Assembly: GCA_028280205.1 (NCBI GenBank) | Contig: JANQME010000307.1 | Location: forward strand, 1-21,724 | Origin: Longimicrobiales bacterium | GTDB taxonomy: Bacteria; Gemmatimonadota; Gemmatimonadetes; Longimicrobiales; Gaopeijiaceae | Length of the DNA: 21,724 nt | Direction of reading: 5' to 3' | Part shown: piece after piece, positions 7,727 through 15,762 of the stretch | Layout of the letters: each line of letters starts with the position of its first letter | How positions within the stretch are numbered: position 1 is the stretch's first letter | Notes under the pieces: generated by a model | Databases searched by the model: none | Told to the model about the DNA's origin: nothing | Seen by the model: the letters and a program-made list of their open reading frames with translations, nothing else | Program-made: the position numbers and the translations under genes

Positions 7727-9806
7727 CTCCGCTGCGGCGCAGAACGGCGCGCACACGCGCCTCGAGGCGGTCGGCCATCACCGGCTTGAGGAGGAAGTCG
7801 TCGGCGCCGGCCTCCAGCACCTCCAGCTCGTCGCGCGGATTCGCCGAGGCCGTGAGGACGATGACGGGCAGGGACTGCGTCGCCAGTGACTGGCGTACGC
7901 TCCGGAGAAGCTCCTTCCCATTCATCCCCGGCATGTAGAGATCCATGAGGATGAAGGAGAACGCCTCGTCCCCGTGCTCGAGCAGCTCCGCGGCGGCATG
8001 TCCGTCGCGCGCCTCGACCACCTCGAAGCCGATGCTCCGCAGCACGCCCGACATGAGGGCCATGTCCTCGGCCTCGTCCTCGACGACCAGCACCGGTCCC
8101 ACCGAGTCCGCGGTCTCGTCCCGGGTCGGCACGATACCCAGGACGCGCTCGATCTCCTCCACGGTGGTGTCGCCCTTCTGCACCCGGTCCAACCCTACTT
8201 CGGCGAAGCTGCGCATACCGTCGGCCTGCGCCGCGCGCTGCAACTCCATGTCGTTCGGCGAGTGGCCGAGGAGCGCCTTCATCTCGGGCGTCACGACGAG
8301 CACCTCGGGGATCGGGACCTGACCGCGGTACCCGGTGCCTGCACATCCCTTGCAGCCGACGGCTCGGCTCACGGGCGCGATCCCGAGGACCGAGGCGAGC
8401 TTGGCCTCGCGGGACTTGGCGTCCCGCTCCCCGTCGAAGGGTCGGGCGCACTCGGTGCACAGCCGCCGTACCAGCCGGAGCGAGACGACCGCGTGCAGTG
8501 ACTCGCCCAGACGGCCGGGCGCGAGGCCCATGTCGATGAGGCGACGGATGCCCGACACGGCGTCGGAGGTGTGAACGGTGGCCAGGACCTTCCGTCCCGT
8601 CACCGCCGTGCGCAGTGCGATGCGTGCGGTCGGCAGGTCACGGATCTCGCCGGCATGGATGACGTCGGGGCTCCGGTCGAGGAGTTGTTGGAGCGTTTCC
8701 GCGAAGGAGATCCCGGTCATGGGGTCGTAGCGGATCTGGGTAACCCCCGGAACGACCGTCTCCGGGCGCCCCTCGAGCGAGATCACGCTCTGGTTCTTCA
8801 GCGCCGAGAGTGCCGCGTAGATGAAGCTGGTCGTGCCGGATCGGGCCGGGCCCGTGACGAGCACGAGGCCTTCGGAGCGTCCGAGCACCTGGCGGATCTT
8901 CCGGTCTTCCGGGCCGTCGAAGCCGAGCCCGTCGAGCGACGGCACGTCGTTCGGGTCCACGAGTCGGATCGAGACGAGCTCGCCGTCGGGCGTAGGCGTC
9001 GTGAGGAGGTGCGCCGTTTTCGACGTTTCGCCGCCCGCTTCGATCAGGAAGCCGTCGTCCGGGTTGTGGTCGGGCCGCTCGAAGGCCAGATGGCGCAGCC
9101 GCGCCACCAGACGGTTGTGCGCCGTGGGCGGAAGGTCGACCACGTGCTGGAGCACCCCGTCGATGCGGTAGCGCACCCGACCCTGCTGCGCGCCCGGCTC
9201 GATGTGGATCTCCGTGGCTCGATAGCGGACGCCCTGTTGCAGGATCACGTCGGCCAGCTTCACGACGGCCGGGTCTTCGAGCTCGAAGCTCGTGAAGAGA
9301 CCCTTACCCTGATTCGTGACGACCTGGAAGTCGCTCTCGGCCACACGCGCCACGAGGGTCCGGAGCGCGTTCTTCGGCGCGCGCGCGGGCGCATAGGCGC
9401 GCTCGAGCGCCATCGAGATCGCTGCCGGGCTGGCGAGCATGAAGACCGGCTGGCGGGCCGAGTGTGCCACGATCTCCTTGTGCGCGCCGCGGTTGGTGGG
9501 ATCGGAGGTGGCGATCACGAGCGTGTCGGCCGCGGAGCTGAGCGGCAGGATCCCGTACCGACGGGCCACGGCTTCGGGGATCATGCGGACGGCCTGAGGG
9601 TCGTAGGCGGCGACGTTCGCCACCCCGATCCGGAAGTGCCCGGCGACGCGCTGGGTGAAGTGGTCGTCCGACAGCCGGCACGCCTTGGCGACCTCGGGCC
9701 ACACGCTGCGGATGGCCGTGATCGGGGGTCGACGCGGGAGATCCAGGTCGAGCCCCGCGTGACGGGCGACGTCTTTGAGCCAGTGGTTTGAGCTGGGTTG
9801 AGTCAT
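7710..9806 (-). CDS. GspE/PilB-family (T2SS/T4P) ATPase homologue fused to response-regulator receiver; degenerate Walker A
   Basis: A 698-residue fusion. Residues 50-138 match the T2SSE_N/MshEN-type domain (IPEAVARRYGILPL, then LVIATSDPTN). Residues 175-515 match the secretion ATPase core: Asp-box-like TEIHIEP (198-204), Walker A position GPARSGTTS (319-327), Walker B GEIRD (386-390), His box VLATVHTSD (407-415), and a zinc motif with Cys450/Cys453 and Cys485/Cys488. Residues 571-693 are a receiver domain with acidic pocket EDE (576-578), phospho-acceptor Asp622 in MDLYMPG, Thr652 and Lys674. The canonical loop is GPTGSGKTT; here the Lys is Thr325 and the neighbouring TG is AR, so ATP binding may be lost or altered. 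The usual role is powering pilus or secretion assembly at the inner membrane. A regulatory pseudo-ATPase controlled by phosphorylation is an alternative. No other pilus gene is in the window. No clear ribosome binding site precedes ATG 9806. Confidence 0.85.
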   Translation of the reverse strand: MTQPSSNHWLKDVARHAGLDLDLPRRPPITAIRSVWPEVAKACRLSDDHFTQRVAGHFRIGVANVAAYDPQAVRMIPEAVARRYGILPLSSAADTLVIATSDPTNRGAHKEIVAHSARQPVFMLASPAAISMALERAYAPARAPKNALRTLVARVAESDFQVVTNQGKGLFTSFELEDPAVVKLADVILQQGVRYRATEIHIEPGAQQGRVRYRIDGVLQHVVDLPPTAHNRLVARLRHLAFERPDHNPDDGFLIEAGGETSKTAHLLTTPTPDGELVSIRLVDPNDVPSLDGLGFDGPEDRKIRQVLGRSEGLVLVTGPARSGTTSFIYAALSALKNQSVISLEGRPETVVPGVTQIRYDPMTGISFAETLQQLLDRSPDVIHAGEIRDLPTARIALRTAVTGRKVLATVHTSDAVSGIRRLIDMGLAPGRLGESLHAVVSLRLVRRLCTECARPFDGERDAKSREAKLASVLGIAPVSRAVGCKGCAGTGYRGQVPIPEVLVVTPEMKALLGHSPNDMELQRAAQADGMRSFAEVGLDRVQKGDTTVEEIERVLGIVPTRDETADSVGPVLVVEDEAEDMALMSGVLRSIGFEVVEARDGHAAAELLEHGDEAFSFILMDLYMPGMNGKELLRSVRQSLATQSLPVIVLTASANPRDELEVLEAGADDFLLKPVMADRLEARVRAVLRRSGVRLAK

Positions 9807-9850
9807 GGCCGGTCGCTGGGGGAGGGCCTCGCGGCTCCGAAGCGCCGAAT

Positions 9851-9856
9851 AAGATA
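9851..9856 (-). promoter_or_regulatory. Possible -10 element for the GspE-like gene
   Basis: The sequence reads TATCTT on the minus strand inside the only AT-rich island of the 147-base gap, about 45 bases before ATG 9806. No good -35 hexamer is visible 16-18 bases further upstream, so this is weak. Confidence 0.2.
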
Positions 9857-9953
9857 CGCGGCGATCAGGATCGGGCCACGCGATCGAGGCCCTTCGACCT
9901 TCAAGAGATGGACCGCCCGTCTCGGGGCTGTACGCCCGCCTCGACGGAATTCT

Positions 9954-10511
9954 TCAGCCTGCCGGTGGGCCCCCGGGGTGGAGGTCGCACGCCGGCGGTT
10001 GAGCCCTCGTCCAGGACAGGGCCACGATCCGCCAGCCGTCGTCGTGGCGCATGAAGCTGGCGACGTCCACGCCGCAGTGGCTGAACTCGCTTCCGGCGTA
10101 GAAGTCGTACGGCGTCCAGAGCGTGGCGAGCGGACCGTCGACCAGGACGCTCGGGCTCCACATCCGCTCGATCAGCGGTGCCTCCGCGGTCGTGATTCGC
10201 GTGGCCAGCGCGTCGAGGGACGCGCTCCCGAAGGTCGTCGTGCCGTCGCGGGTCTCCGAGAAGTGCATCACCACGGACGGATCGACGACCGAACGCAGGA
10301 GGGCTTCGTCGCCGTCCTCCAGCGCGTCGAAGAGCTGCTGCAGCGTGGCCACGACTTCGGCCTCCGTGGTCGGGTCTGCCTGCCATGCGTCGAGCGGGTG
10401 CGAGGCCACGGACGCGTCCGCGGGGTCGTCCGCGGAGTCGGCCGTAGCGGTGCAGGCGGCGAGCGCGGCGGCCACCGCGAGGAGGAGGGTCCGTGCGGGG
10501 AAGGAGTTCAT
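9954..10511 (-). CDS. NTF2-like/SnoaL-type lipoprotein
   Basis: A 185-residue protein with a lipoprotein signal: a hydrophobic stretch after MNSFPARTLL and a lipobox LAAC with Cys20 as the lipidation site. After a short acidic spacer, residues 50-170 resemble a cystatin/NTF2-like fold of the nuclear-transport-factor-2/lumazine-binding-like group: VVATLQQLFDALEDGD, then VMHFSETRDG, LATLWTPYDFYAG, and a final strand DDGWRIVALSWTR. Such domains are usually small-ligand binding or enzymatic, and the exact function here is unknown. ATG 10509-10511 (read in reverse) is preceded by GGAG with about nine bases of spacing. It lies upstream of the GspE-like gene on the same strand but 147 bases away, so co-transcription is unclear. 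It is divergent from the DUF4139 gene. Confidence 0.75.
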   Translation of the reverse strand: MNSFPARTLLLAVAAALAACTATADSADDPADASVASHPLDAWQADPTTEAEVVATLQQLFDALEDGDEALLRSVVDPSVVMHFSETRDGTTTFGSASLDALATRITTAEAPLIERMWSPSVLVDGPLATLWTPYDFYAGSEFSHCGVDVASFMRHDDGWRIVALSWTRAQPPACDLHPGGPPAG

Positions 10512-10704
10512 CGGGCGGGTCTCCGGCTGAGGTCCGTGAGGTCGCTCGTCACAATCTCGGCGCCGGACGGCTGGCGCCGTGCGATCGGCCTCGGGCGGTC
10601 GCGAAGGTAGTCGAGCACCGGACCGGCCACGAGGACGGGCGCTCGATCAGCCGGTGTGCAAGATGGCCCTGCACCCTCGTCTCTCCCTGTGCTACGAAAG
10701 TCGA

Positions 10705-10740
10705 CGATCACCGGCGGCCGTGCCCGCCGATCACGGAGGA
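10705..10740 (+). promoter_or_regulatory. Leader hairpin, flanking direct repeats and Shine-Dalgarno of the DUF4139 gene
   Basis: CGGCGG (10712-10717) and CCGCCG (10724-10729) form a 6-bp hairpin with a 6-base loop. It is flanked by two copies of GATCAC and followed by GGAGGA (10735-10740), seven bases before ATG 10748. The Shine-Dalgarno is convincing and fixes the start; the hairpin and repeats are only suggestive of regulation. The rest of the 236-base divergent gap (10512-10747) shows no promoter I can support. Confidence 0.4.
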
Positions 10741-10747
10741 AGCTCCG

Positions 10748-12268
10748 ATGCGCAGAATCCTCGCACTCTTCGCGACCACGGGAGCTTTCACGCTCCCCGC
10801 GGCGATCCCCGAAATCCCGGCGGGCGGACCGGACGACCCGGCCCGGCCCGCAATCGTATCGCCTGTCCGTCCCGACGGCGTCTCTCCGCCGGACCGGGTT
10901 ACGTGGACGGCGGCCGACGACCGCTCGACGGCGGCCGACCGGGAGTCGGTGTCGATCACCGTCTACAACCAGAACTTCGGCCTCGTGCGCGAGGTTCGGG
11001 CGATCGACCTCTCCCGCGGCCGGATTGCGCTGGAGTACGGGGACGTCGCCTCGGGCATCCAGCCCGAGACCGTGCACGTGCTCCCGCTCGGAGGCAGCCG
11101 GCTGCGTCTGCTCGAGCAGAACTACCAGTTCGACCTGCTCAATCCCCAGAAGCTCCTCGAGAAGTATGTCGGCCGTACGGTGAACGTGTACCGCACGAAC
11201 CCGGAGACGGGGGTCGAGGAGGCCGTCGAGGCGGAGGTTCTCTCGGTCAACGGTGGCCCGATCCTGCGCATCGGAGACGAGATCACCTTCAACTACCCGG
11301 GCCGCTTCGGCTTCCCCGAGCTGCCCGACAACCTCATCCCCGAGCCCACGCTCCTCTGGCGCCTGGACAGCCTCGGCGGCCGTGAGCGGGTCGAGGTCTC
11401 GTACCTGACGAACAGCCTGAACTGGAAGTCGGACTACGTCATGGTCCTCGACGAGGACGACGACGAGGGCGCGCTCACGGGCTGGGTCACGCTCACCAAC
11501 CAGAGCGGGACGGCCTACGAGAACGCGCGCCTGCAGCTCGTGGCGGGCGACGTGCGCCGGGTGACCGGGAACATGGCGCCGCAGGCGCGCCGCGACCGGA
11601 TGATGGAGGTGGCGATGGCCGCGGAAGCCGACGGCTTCACCGAGGACGCCTTCTTCGAGTACCACCTCTACACGCTCGGGCGCCCGACCGACCTGATGAA
11701 CAACGAGCAGAAGCAGGTCACGCTGCTCGAGTCCTCCGGCTTCGGCGTGGAGAAGAAGCTCGTCTTCCCCGGGGCGCAGTACTACTACCGCGGTCAGTAC
11801 GGCCAGGTGACGTCGAACCAGAAGGTCGGCGTCTTCCTGGACTTCGAGAACAGCGAGTCGAACGGGCTCGGCATGCCGCTGCCGAAGGGGACGGTGCGCG
11901 TGTACAAGCGTGACTCCACCGGCGCCCAGCAGTTCATCGGTGAGGATCTCATCGACCACACCCCGCGCGACGAGACGCTGCGCATCAAGATGGGTGAGGC
12001 GTTCGACGTCGTCGGGGACCGGCACCAGATGGATTACACGGTGATCTCGGGGTGCGTCTCGGAGAGCACGTGGCGTGTCGATCTGCGCAACCACAAGGAC
12101 GAGGACGTCGAGGTCATGCTCGTCGAGCCGGTCGGAGGCGACTGGGAGATCCTCTCCTCGACCCACCCCTGGGAGAAGGTCGACGCGTGGACGTTCACCT
12201 TGACGCCGCGGGTCGAGTCGCGTGGCGAGACGACGGTGGAGTACCGGGTGCGCGTGCGCTGGTGCTGA
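10748..12268 (+). CDS. Exported DUF4139 domain protein
   Basis: A 506-residue protein with an N-terminal signal peptide (MRRILALF, then a hydrophobic stretch to about residue 20), followed by a Pro/Ala/Asp-rich spacer. From about residue 72 (VSITVYNQNFGLVREVR) it matches the DUF4139 family (PF13598): an N-terminal beta domain recording a GDVASGIQPETV-type strand, a middle section with NSLNWKSDYVMVLDED and GWVTLTNQSGTAYENARL, and a C-terminal part with KGTVRVYKRD, KVGVFLDFEN and the closing strand TTVEYRVRVRW. The family is periplasmic or surface-associated and has no settled biochemical role. The start is ATG 10748, seven bases after GGAGGA. A strong hairpin follows the gene at 12319-12350, suggesting a single-gene transcript. 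Confidence 0.85.
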   Translation: MRRILALFATTGAFTLPAAIPEIPAGGPDDPARPAIVSPVRPDGVSPPDRVTWTAADDRSTAADRESVSITVYNQNFGLVREVRAIDLSRGRIALEYGDVASGIQPETVHVLPLGGSRLRLLEQNYQFDLLNPQKLLEKYVGRTVNVYRTNPETGVEEAVEAEVLSVNGGPILRIGDEITFNYPGRFGFPELPDNLIPEPTLLWRLDSLGGRERVEVSYLTNSLNWKSDYVMVLDEDDDEGALTGWVTLTNQSGTAYENARLQLVAGDVRRVTGNMAPQARRDRMMEVAMAAEADGFTEDAFFEYHLYTLGRPTDLMNNEQKQVTLLESSGFGVEKKLVFPGAQYYYRGQYGQVTSNQKVGVFLDFENSESNGLGMPLPKGTVRVYKRDSTGAQQFIGEDLIDHTPRDETLRIKMGEAFDVVGDRHQMDYTVISGCVSESTWRVDLRNHKDEDVEVMLVEPVGGDWEILSSTHPWEKVDAWTFTLTPRVESRGETTVEYRVRVRWC

Positions 12269-12318
12269 CGGCGCGCCCCCGCGCGGCCGGAGCGGGCCGA
12301 CCGGCACCGCATTGCCAC

Positions 12319-12350
12319 CGGGGCCCTCTGGCGCGAGCCGGAGGGCCCCG
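12319..12350 (+). terminator. Hairpin terminator with GCGA tetraloop
   Basis: The two arms form 14 consecutive base pairs (one of them U-G) closing on a GCGA (GNRA) tetraloop. The outer 10 pairs are CGGGGCCCTC with GAGGGCCCCG. It lies 51 bases after the DUF4139 stop and about 90 bases before the next start. No T-tract follows, which is common for hairpin terminators in very GC-rich genomes. Confidence 0.6.
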
Positions 12351-12441
12351 ACATTATGGCACGCTCCAGACCTCGGCCCAGGCTCCGAGGGCCGCGGCGG
12401 CGCCCGATTCGGCGCCTCGATCACGAACGAGAGGCTTGTTC

Positions 12442-14514
12442 ATGAGCAGACGATCCTTCCGATCGATCCCTTCCCCGACTCGGTGGGCCGCCCTGGGCAG
12501 CGCCGTCCTCCTCGGCGCCGCGTGCGGCGGCGAGGGGATGGCGAGCAGCATGAACGGGGGCAGCCGGGCGGAGGGAGTCGACGTCGAGGGCGACTGGCCC
12601 GTAATCACAGGCAACCTGGCCGGCCAGCGCTATACGGATCTCACGCAGATCGACCCCACGAACTTCGCTGACCTCGAGGTCGCTTGGGAGTACGACGCGT
12701 CGCACCTCGGTGCGGTGAACGCGCGCTCGATCCCGGTCTACGTGGCCGACCACGGCCTCCTGGTCAACGTCCACTCCGAGTACCGGACCGTCGTGGCGAC
12801 CGACGCCGCCACGGGCGAGGAGGTCTGGACGTATACCGAACCCGAGACCTTCCGCTGGGCGTACTCGATGCGGAAGAACCACGGGAAGGGCGTCGCGTAC
12901 GCGAACATCGACGGCCGCGACGTCGTCTTCCTCATCTCGCCCGCGTTCTTCCTGCACGCGCTGGATGCGGCCACCGGCGAGCACATCGAGGGCTTCGGAT
13001 CGCCTGTCGACATCCCGGGCTTCCCCGAGACGGGCGTCGTCGACCTGCTCGGCCCCGAGGGGCTGGGCTACGAGTACGAGAACGCCTCGGACGGAATTCC
13101 GCTCGAGCAGGGCTACATCACCAGCTCATCGCCCGCGCTCGTGGTGAATGGCGTCGTGGTGGTCGGGAACTCGGCGGAGCAGGGGTACAACCAGACCCGT
13201 CGCGAGAACATCCCCGGCGACATCCTCGGCTACGACGCCCGCACGGGCGGCAAGCTTTGGAAGTTCGACGTCCTGCCGGGTCCGGGCGAAGTGGGCCACG
13301 AGACGTGGGAGAACGACGCCTGGGAGTGGACCGGCGACATCTCGTCTTGGGCGCCGCTCTCCGGTGACCCTGAGCTCGGTCTCGTCTACGTGCCCACGAA
13401 CGGTGCGACGCAGGACTACTACGGGGGCTTCCGACCGGGCGACAACCTCTTCTCGACGAGCCTCATCGCGCTCGACGTCGAGACGGGCGAGCGGGCCTGG
13501 CACTACCAGCTCGTCCATCACGACATCTGGAACTACGACACACCCCAGGTGCCCGTTCTCGCCGACGTTATGATCGACGGGGTCGAGACGCCCATCATCG
13601 CACAGGTGACGAAACAGGCCTTCCTCTACGTGCTGAACCGGGAGACCGGAGAGCCGATCTGGCCGATCGAGGAGCGTCCGGTGCCTCAGTCGCACATCCC
13701 GGGCGAACAGCTGGCGCCGACCCAGCCCTTCCCGACGAGGCCCGCCCCGTACGACATGCAGGGCCTCACCGAGGACGACCTCATCGACTTTTCGCCCGAG
13801 CTGCGACAGCAGGCGATCGAGGCGCTGGCGGACTTCGAGATCGGGCCGCTCTTCACGCCACCGCTGCAACGGGACAACGACCTCGGAAAACGGGCCGCGC
13901 TCTGGTGCCCGGCCGACGTGGGCGGCACGAACATCGACGGTACGCCCGCGTTCGACCCGGAGACGGGGATCATCTACGTCCCGTCGCAGAAGGGGTGCAG
14001 CGCGCGGATCATCATCCCCGGTTCGGAGAAGGACGACGGCGGGATGGCCGACGACCTCGAGGACCAACCGACGGGCACCACGATCACGGACTGGGTGCCG
14101 GGACCGTCCGCGAGCCCGGGACGCATCGACGGGCTGCCGTACTGGAAGGCTCCCTACTCCAAGATCACGGCGATCGACCTGAACACCGGTGAGCACCTGT
14201 GGTGGACGCCGATCGGCGACACGCCGCGCAACGTGCTCGACCATCCGGCGCTCGAGGGCCAGCCGGATCCGCGCACCGGGTCGGGTCGTCAGGCCGCGAT
14301 GTTCGCGACGCCCGACATGCTCGTGTACGCGGGCCATGACAGCGACCGCACGCCGCACCTGTTCGCCGTGAGCAAGGAGACCGGCGAGGAGCTCGCCCGG
14401 GTGGAGATTCCGGACAACAACCGTTACCACCTCATGACGTACATGCACGAGGGACGGCAGTACATTATCGCGAGCACGAACGGCGGCAACTTCGCGATGG
14501 CGCTGCCGAACTGA
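12442..14514 (+). CDS. Lipid-anchored PQQ-type quinoprotein dehydrogenase
   Basis: A 690-residue beta-propeller of the PQQ-dependent alcohol/glucose dehydrogenase superfamily. The N-terminus is a lipoprotein signal ending in LGAAC (Cys28), so the protein is probably anchored facing the periplasm. The typical opening GDWPVITGN...QRYTDLTQI is present, followed by repeated propeller-blade motifs of the ATGEEVWTY, TGGKLWKF, TGERAWHY, TGEPIWPI and TGEHLWW type. HHDIWNYD (359-366) corresponds to the HHDxWDYD motif of the family. There is no C-terminal CxxCH cytochrome domain and no membrane-spanning N-terminal domain as in Gcd. Electrons would therefore have to leave through a separate carrier. The substrate cannot be read from sequence. 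ATG 12442 is preceded by GAGAGG at a suitable distance. No PQQ biosynthesis genes are nearby. Confidence 0.85.
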   Translation: MSRRSFRSIPSPTRWAALGSAVLLGAACGGEGMASSMNGGSRAEGVDVEGDWPVITGNLAGQRYTDLTQIDPTNFADLEVAWEYDASHLGAVNARSIPVYVADHGLLVNVHSEYRTVVATDAATGEEVWTYTEPETFRWAYSMRKNHGKGVAYANIDGRDVVFLISPAFFLHALDAATGEHIEGFGSPVDIPGFPETGVVDLLGPEGLGYEYENASDGIPLEQGYITSSSPALVVNGVVVVGNSAEQGYNQTRRENIPGDILGYDARTGGKLWKFDVLPGPGEVGHETWENDAWEWTGDISSWAPLSGDPELGLVYVPTNGATQDYYGGFRPGDNLFSTSLIALDVETGERAWHYQLVHHDIWNYDTPQVPVLADVMIDGVETPIIAQVTKQAFLYVLNRETGEPIWPIEERPVPQSHIPGEQLAPTQPFPTRPAPYDMQGLTEDDLIDFSPELRQQAIEALADFEIGPLFTPPLQRDNDLGKRAALWCPADVGGTNIDGTPAFDPETGIIYVPSQKGCSARIIIPGSEKDDGGMADDLEDQPTGTTITDWVPGPSASPGRIDGLPYWKAPYSKITAIDLNTGEHLWWTPIGDTPRNVLDHPALEGQPDPRTGSGRQAAMFATPDMLVYAGHDSDRTPHLFAVSKETGEELARVEIPDNNRYHLMTYMHEGRQYIIASTNGGNFAMALPN

Positions 14515-14605
14515 CGGCGCCTTCGGGCACACGGCCCTTCCCCAATGATCGAATCACCGCCGTACTGCGGACAGGATATGGCCCGTGTCGTCTGAGGCTT
14601 CGGCG

Positions 14606-15694
14606 ATGCTGAACCACGACGGCCTCCGTTCGCTCTACCGCGAGTTGCGCGAAGAGCGGGTGTTGAGCGTCTACGTAGACGGGGCCCAGTCCGACCCCGC
14701 GGAGCGACGAGCATGGCGCGTGCGCCTGGATCGCGGCCTCGCGGAGGAGCGGCGTCGGGTCGAGGAGCTCGGCCGGGACGCGGTCGAGCAGTTCGACGCC
14801 GCGCGTCAGGAGATCGAGACGGCCCTTTCCGACTTCACGGACTTCCTGCCGGACCGGGGCTGGGTCGGCTTCGCGACACCCGGCAGGCTGCGTCACGGGG
14901 GAGGCGTTCCGGTCCCGATGCCGGATCAGGTGCGCTGGGAGGATGGGATCCGGGTGGCGCCGTACGTCCGGGCCCTCAAGCAGGAACGCACCGTGGCCGC
15001 GGTCGTGGCGGACCGCCGCCGGGCCCGTCTCTTCACCTACCGGGCGGGTGAGGTGACCGAGCACGAGCCGATGACTGCCGATACGGACTTCGGCGACCTG
15101 GCGGACTCCTCTACGTCCAAGCGGGGCTCACCGACGTCGGGAACCCGGGGAGAGACGGGAACCGACGCGGGCCAGCGCGCCACCGAGGTGAGCGCGGAAC
15201 GGCTTCACGCTCGGGTCGTGCAGCGCCTGGGCGAGCTCGCCGGCCACGAGGGCTTCCTGGTCCTGGGAGGCACGACCGAGGCCGTGAAGGCGCTCGCCGA
15301 CGAGGCCGGAGCGTTCGAGGGGCGGCTCATCGAGCGTCCGTCGATGCACATGGACCTCACCGAAGCCGAGGCCATGGCCGAGATCGAGTCGGCCGCGTCG
15401 GAGCTCACCCGCGGCATGCAGTCCGAACTGCTCGAGGCGGTGGTGGATGCCGCGCGATCCGGGGGCAAGGGCTGTCTGGGGATCCAGGCCACCAAGGAGG
15501 CGCTACGCGAAGGCCGCGTCGACCTGCTCTTCCTCACGCGCGGGATGCGCGAGCGTGAGGGCGACCTGGCGGATCGCTTCGTGGGGACCGCGTTCGAGCG
15601 CGCCGCCTATGTCGAAGAGCTCTCGGGCGAGAGCGCCGAGCGTCTGGACGCCGAGGGCGAAGGGGTCGGCGCGCGGCTGCGCTACACCACCTGA
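14606..15694 (+). CDS. eRF1-like (baeRF family) protein
   Basis: A 362-residue cytosolic protein resembling the bacterial eRF1/Vms1-like (baeRF, Rv2629-type) families. Evidence is the order of an N-terminal alpha/beta domain (VLSVYVDG), an RNase-H-like middle domain opened by VAAVVADRRRARLFTY, a flexible Ser/Thr/Gly/Lys/Arg-rich loop, a helix ERLHARVVQRLGEL leading to FLVLGGTTEAV, and a C-terminal L7Ae-like domain with GKGCLGIQATKEAL then GRVDLLFLTRG. Relatives are proposed to act on stalled ribosomes or peptidyl-tRNA. The loop contains AGQ at 188-190, roughly where eRF1 carries GGQ. ATG 14606 has GAGG eight bases upstream; GTG 14585, with AGGA upstream, would add seven residues. It is preceded by the quinoprotein gene at 91 bases, so it may share its transcript. 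Confidence 0.75.
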   Translation: MLNHDGLRSLYRELREERVLSVYVDGAQSDPAERRAWRVRLDRGLAEERRRVEELGRDAVEQFDAARQEIETALSDFTDFLPDRGWVGFATPGRLRHGGGVPVPMPDQVRWEDGIRVAPYVRALKQERTVAAVVADRRRARLFTYRAGEVTEHEPMTADTDFGDLADSSTSKRGSPTSGTRGETGTDAGQRATEVSAERLHARVVQRLGELAGHEGFLVLGGTTEAVKALADEAGAFEGRLIERPSMHMDLTEAEAMAEIESAASELTRGMQSELLEAVVDAARSGGKGCLGIQATKEALREGRVDLLFLTRGMREREGDLADRFVGTAFERAAYVEELSGESAERLDAEGEGVGARLRYTT

Positions 15695-15695
15695 G

Positions 15696-15743
15696 GCCGA
15701 GGCGCCCGCCGGTCGCTCTCGCGCAGCCCGGCCGGACCTCGGC
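15696..15743. terminator. Interrupted inverted repeat between converging genes
   Basis: GCCGAGG (15696-15702) pairs with CCTCGGC (15737-15743), and an inner GCCGG (15708-15712) pairs with CCGGC (15728-15732). It fills the 68-base gap between two converging genes and could terminate both transcripts. The stem is interrupted and has no T-tract. Confidence 0.3.
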
Positions 15744-15762
15744 GTCGTCGCCCAGTGCCGAC

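Noticed and set aside
8571..9791. 406-codon open frame on the + strand opposite the GspE-like gene
   Set aside because: It is antisense to a protein with clear domain matches, its translation is rich in Arg/Gly/His/Val as expected from a shadow frame, and it has no recognisable motif.
10508..12424. 638-codon open frame on the - strand opposite the DUF4139 gene
   Set aside because: Shadow frame caused by high GC; the + strand frame has a signal peptide, a Shine-Dalgarno and family motifs.
13126..14532. 468-codon open frame on the - strand opposite the quinoprotein
   Set aside because: Antisense shadow with Arg/Val-rich composition and no motifs.
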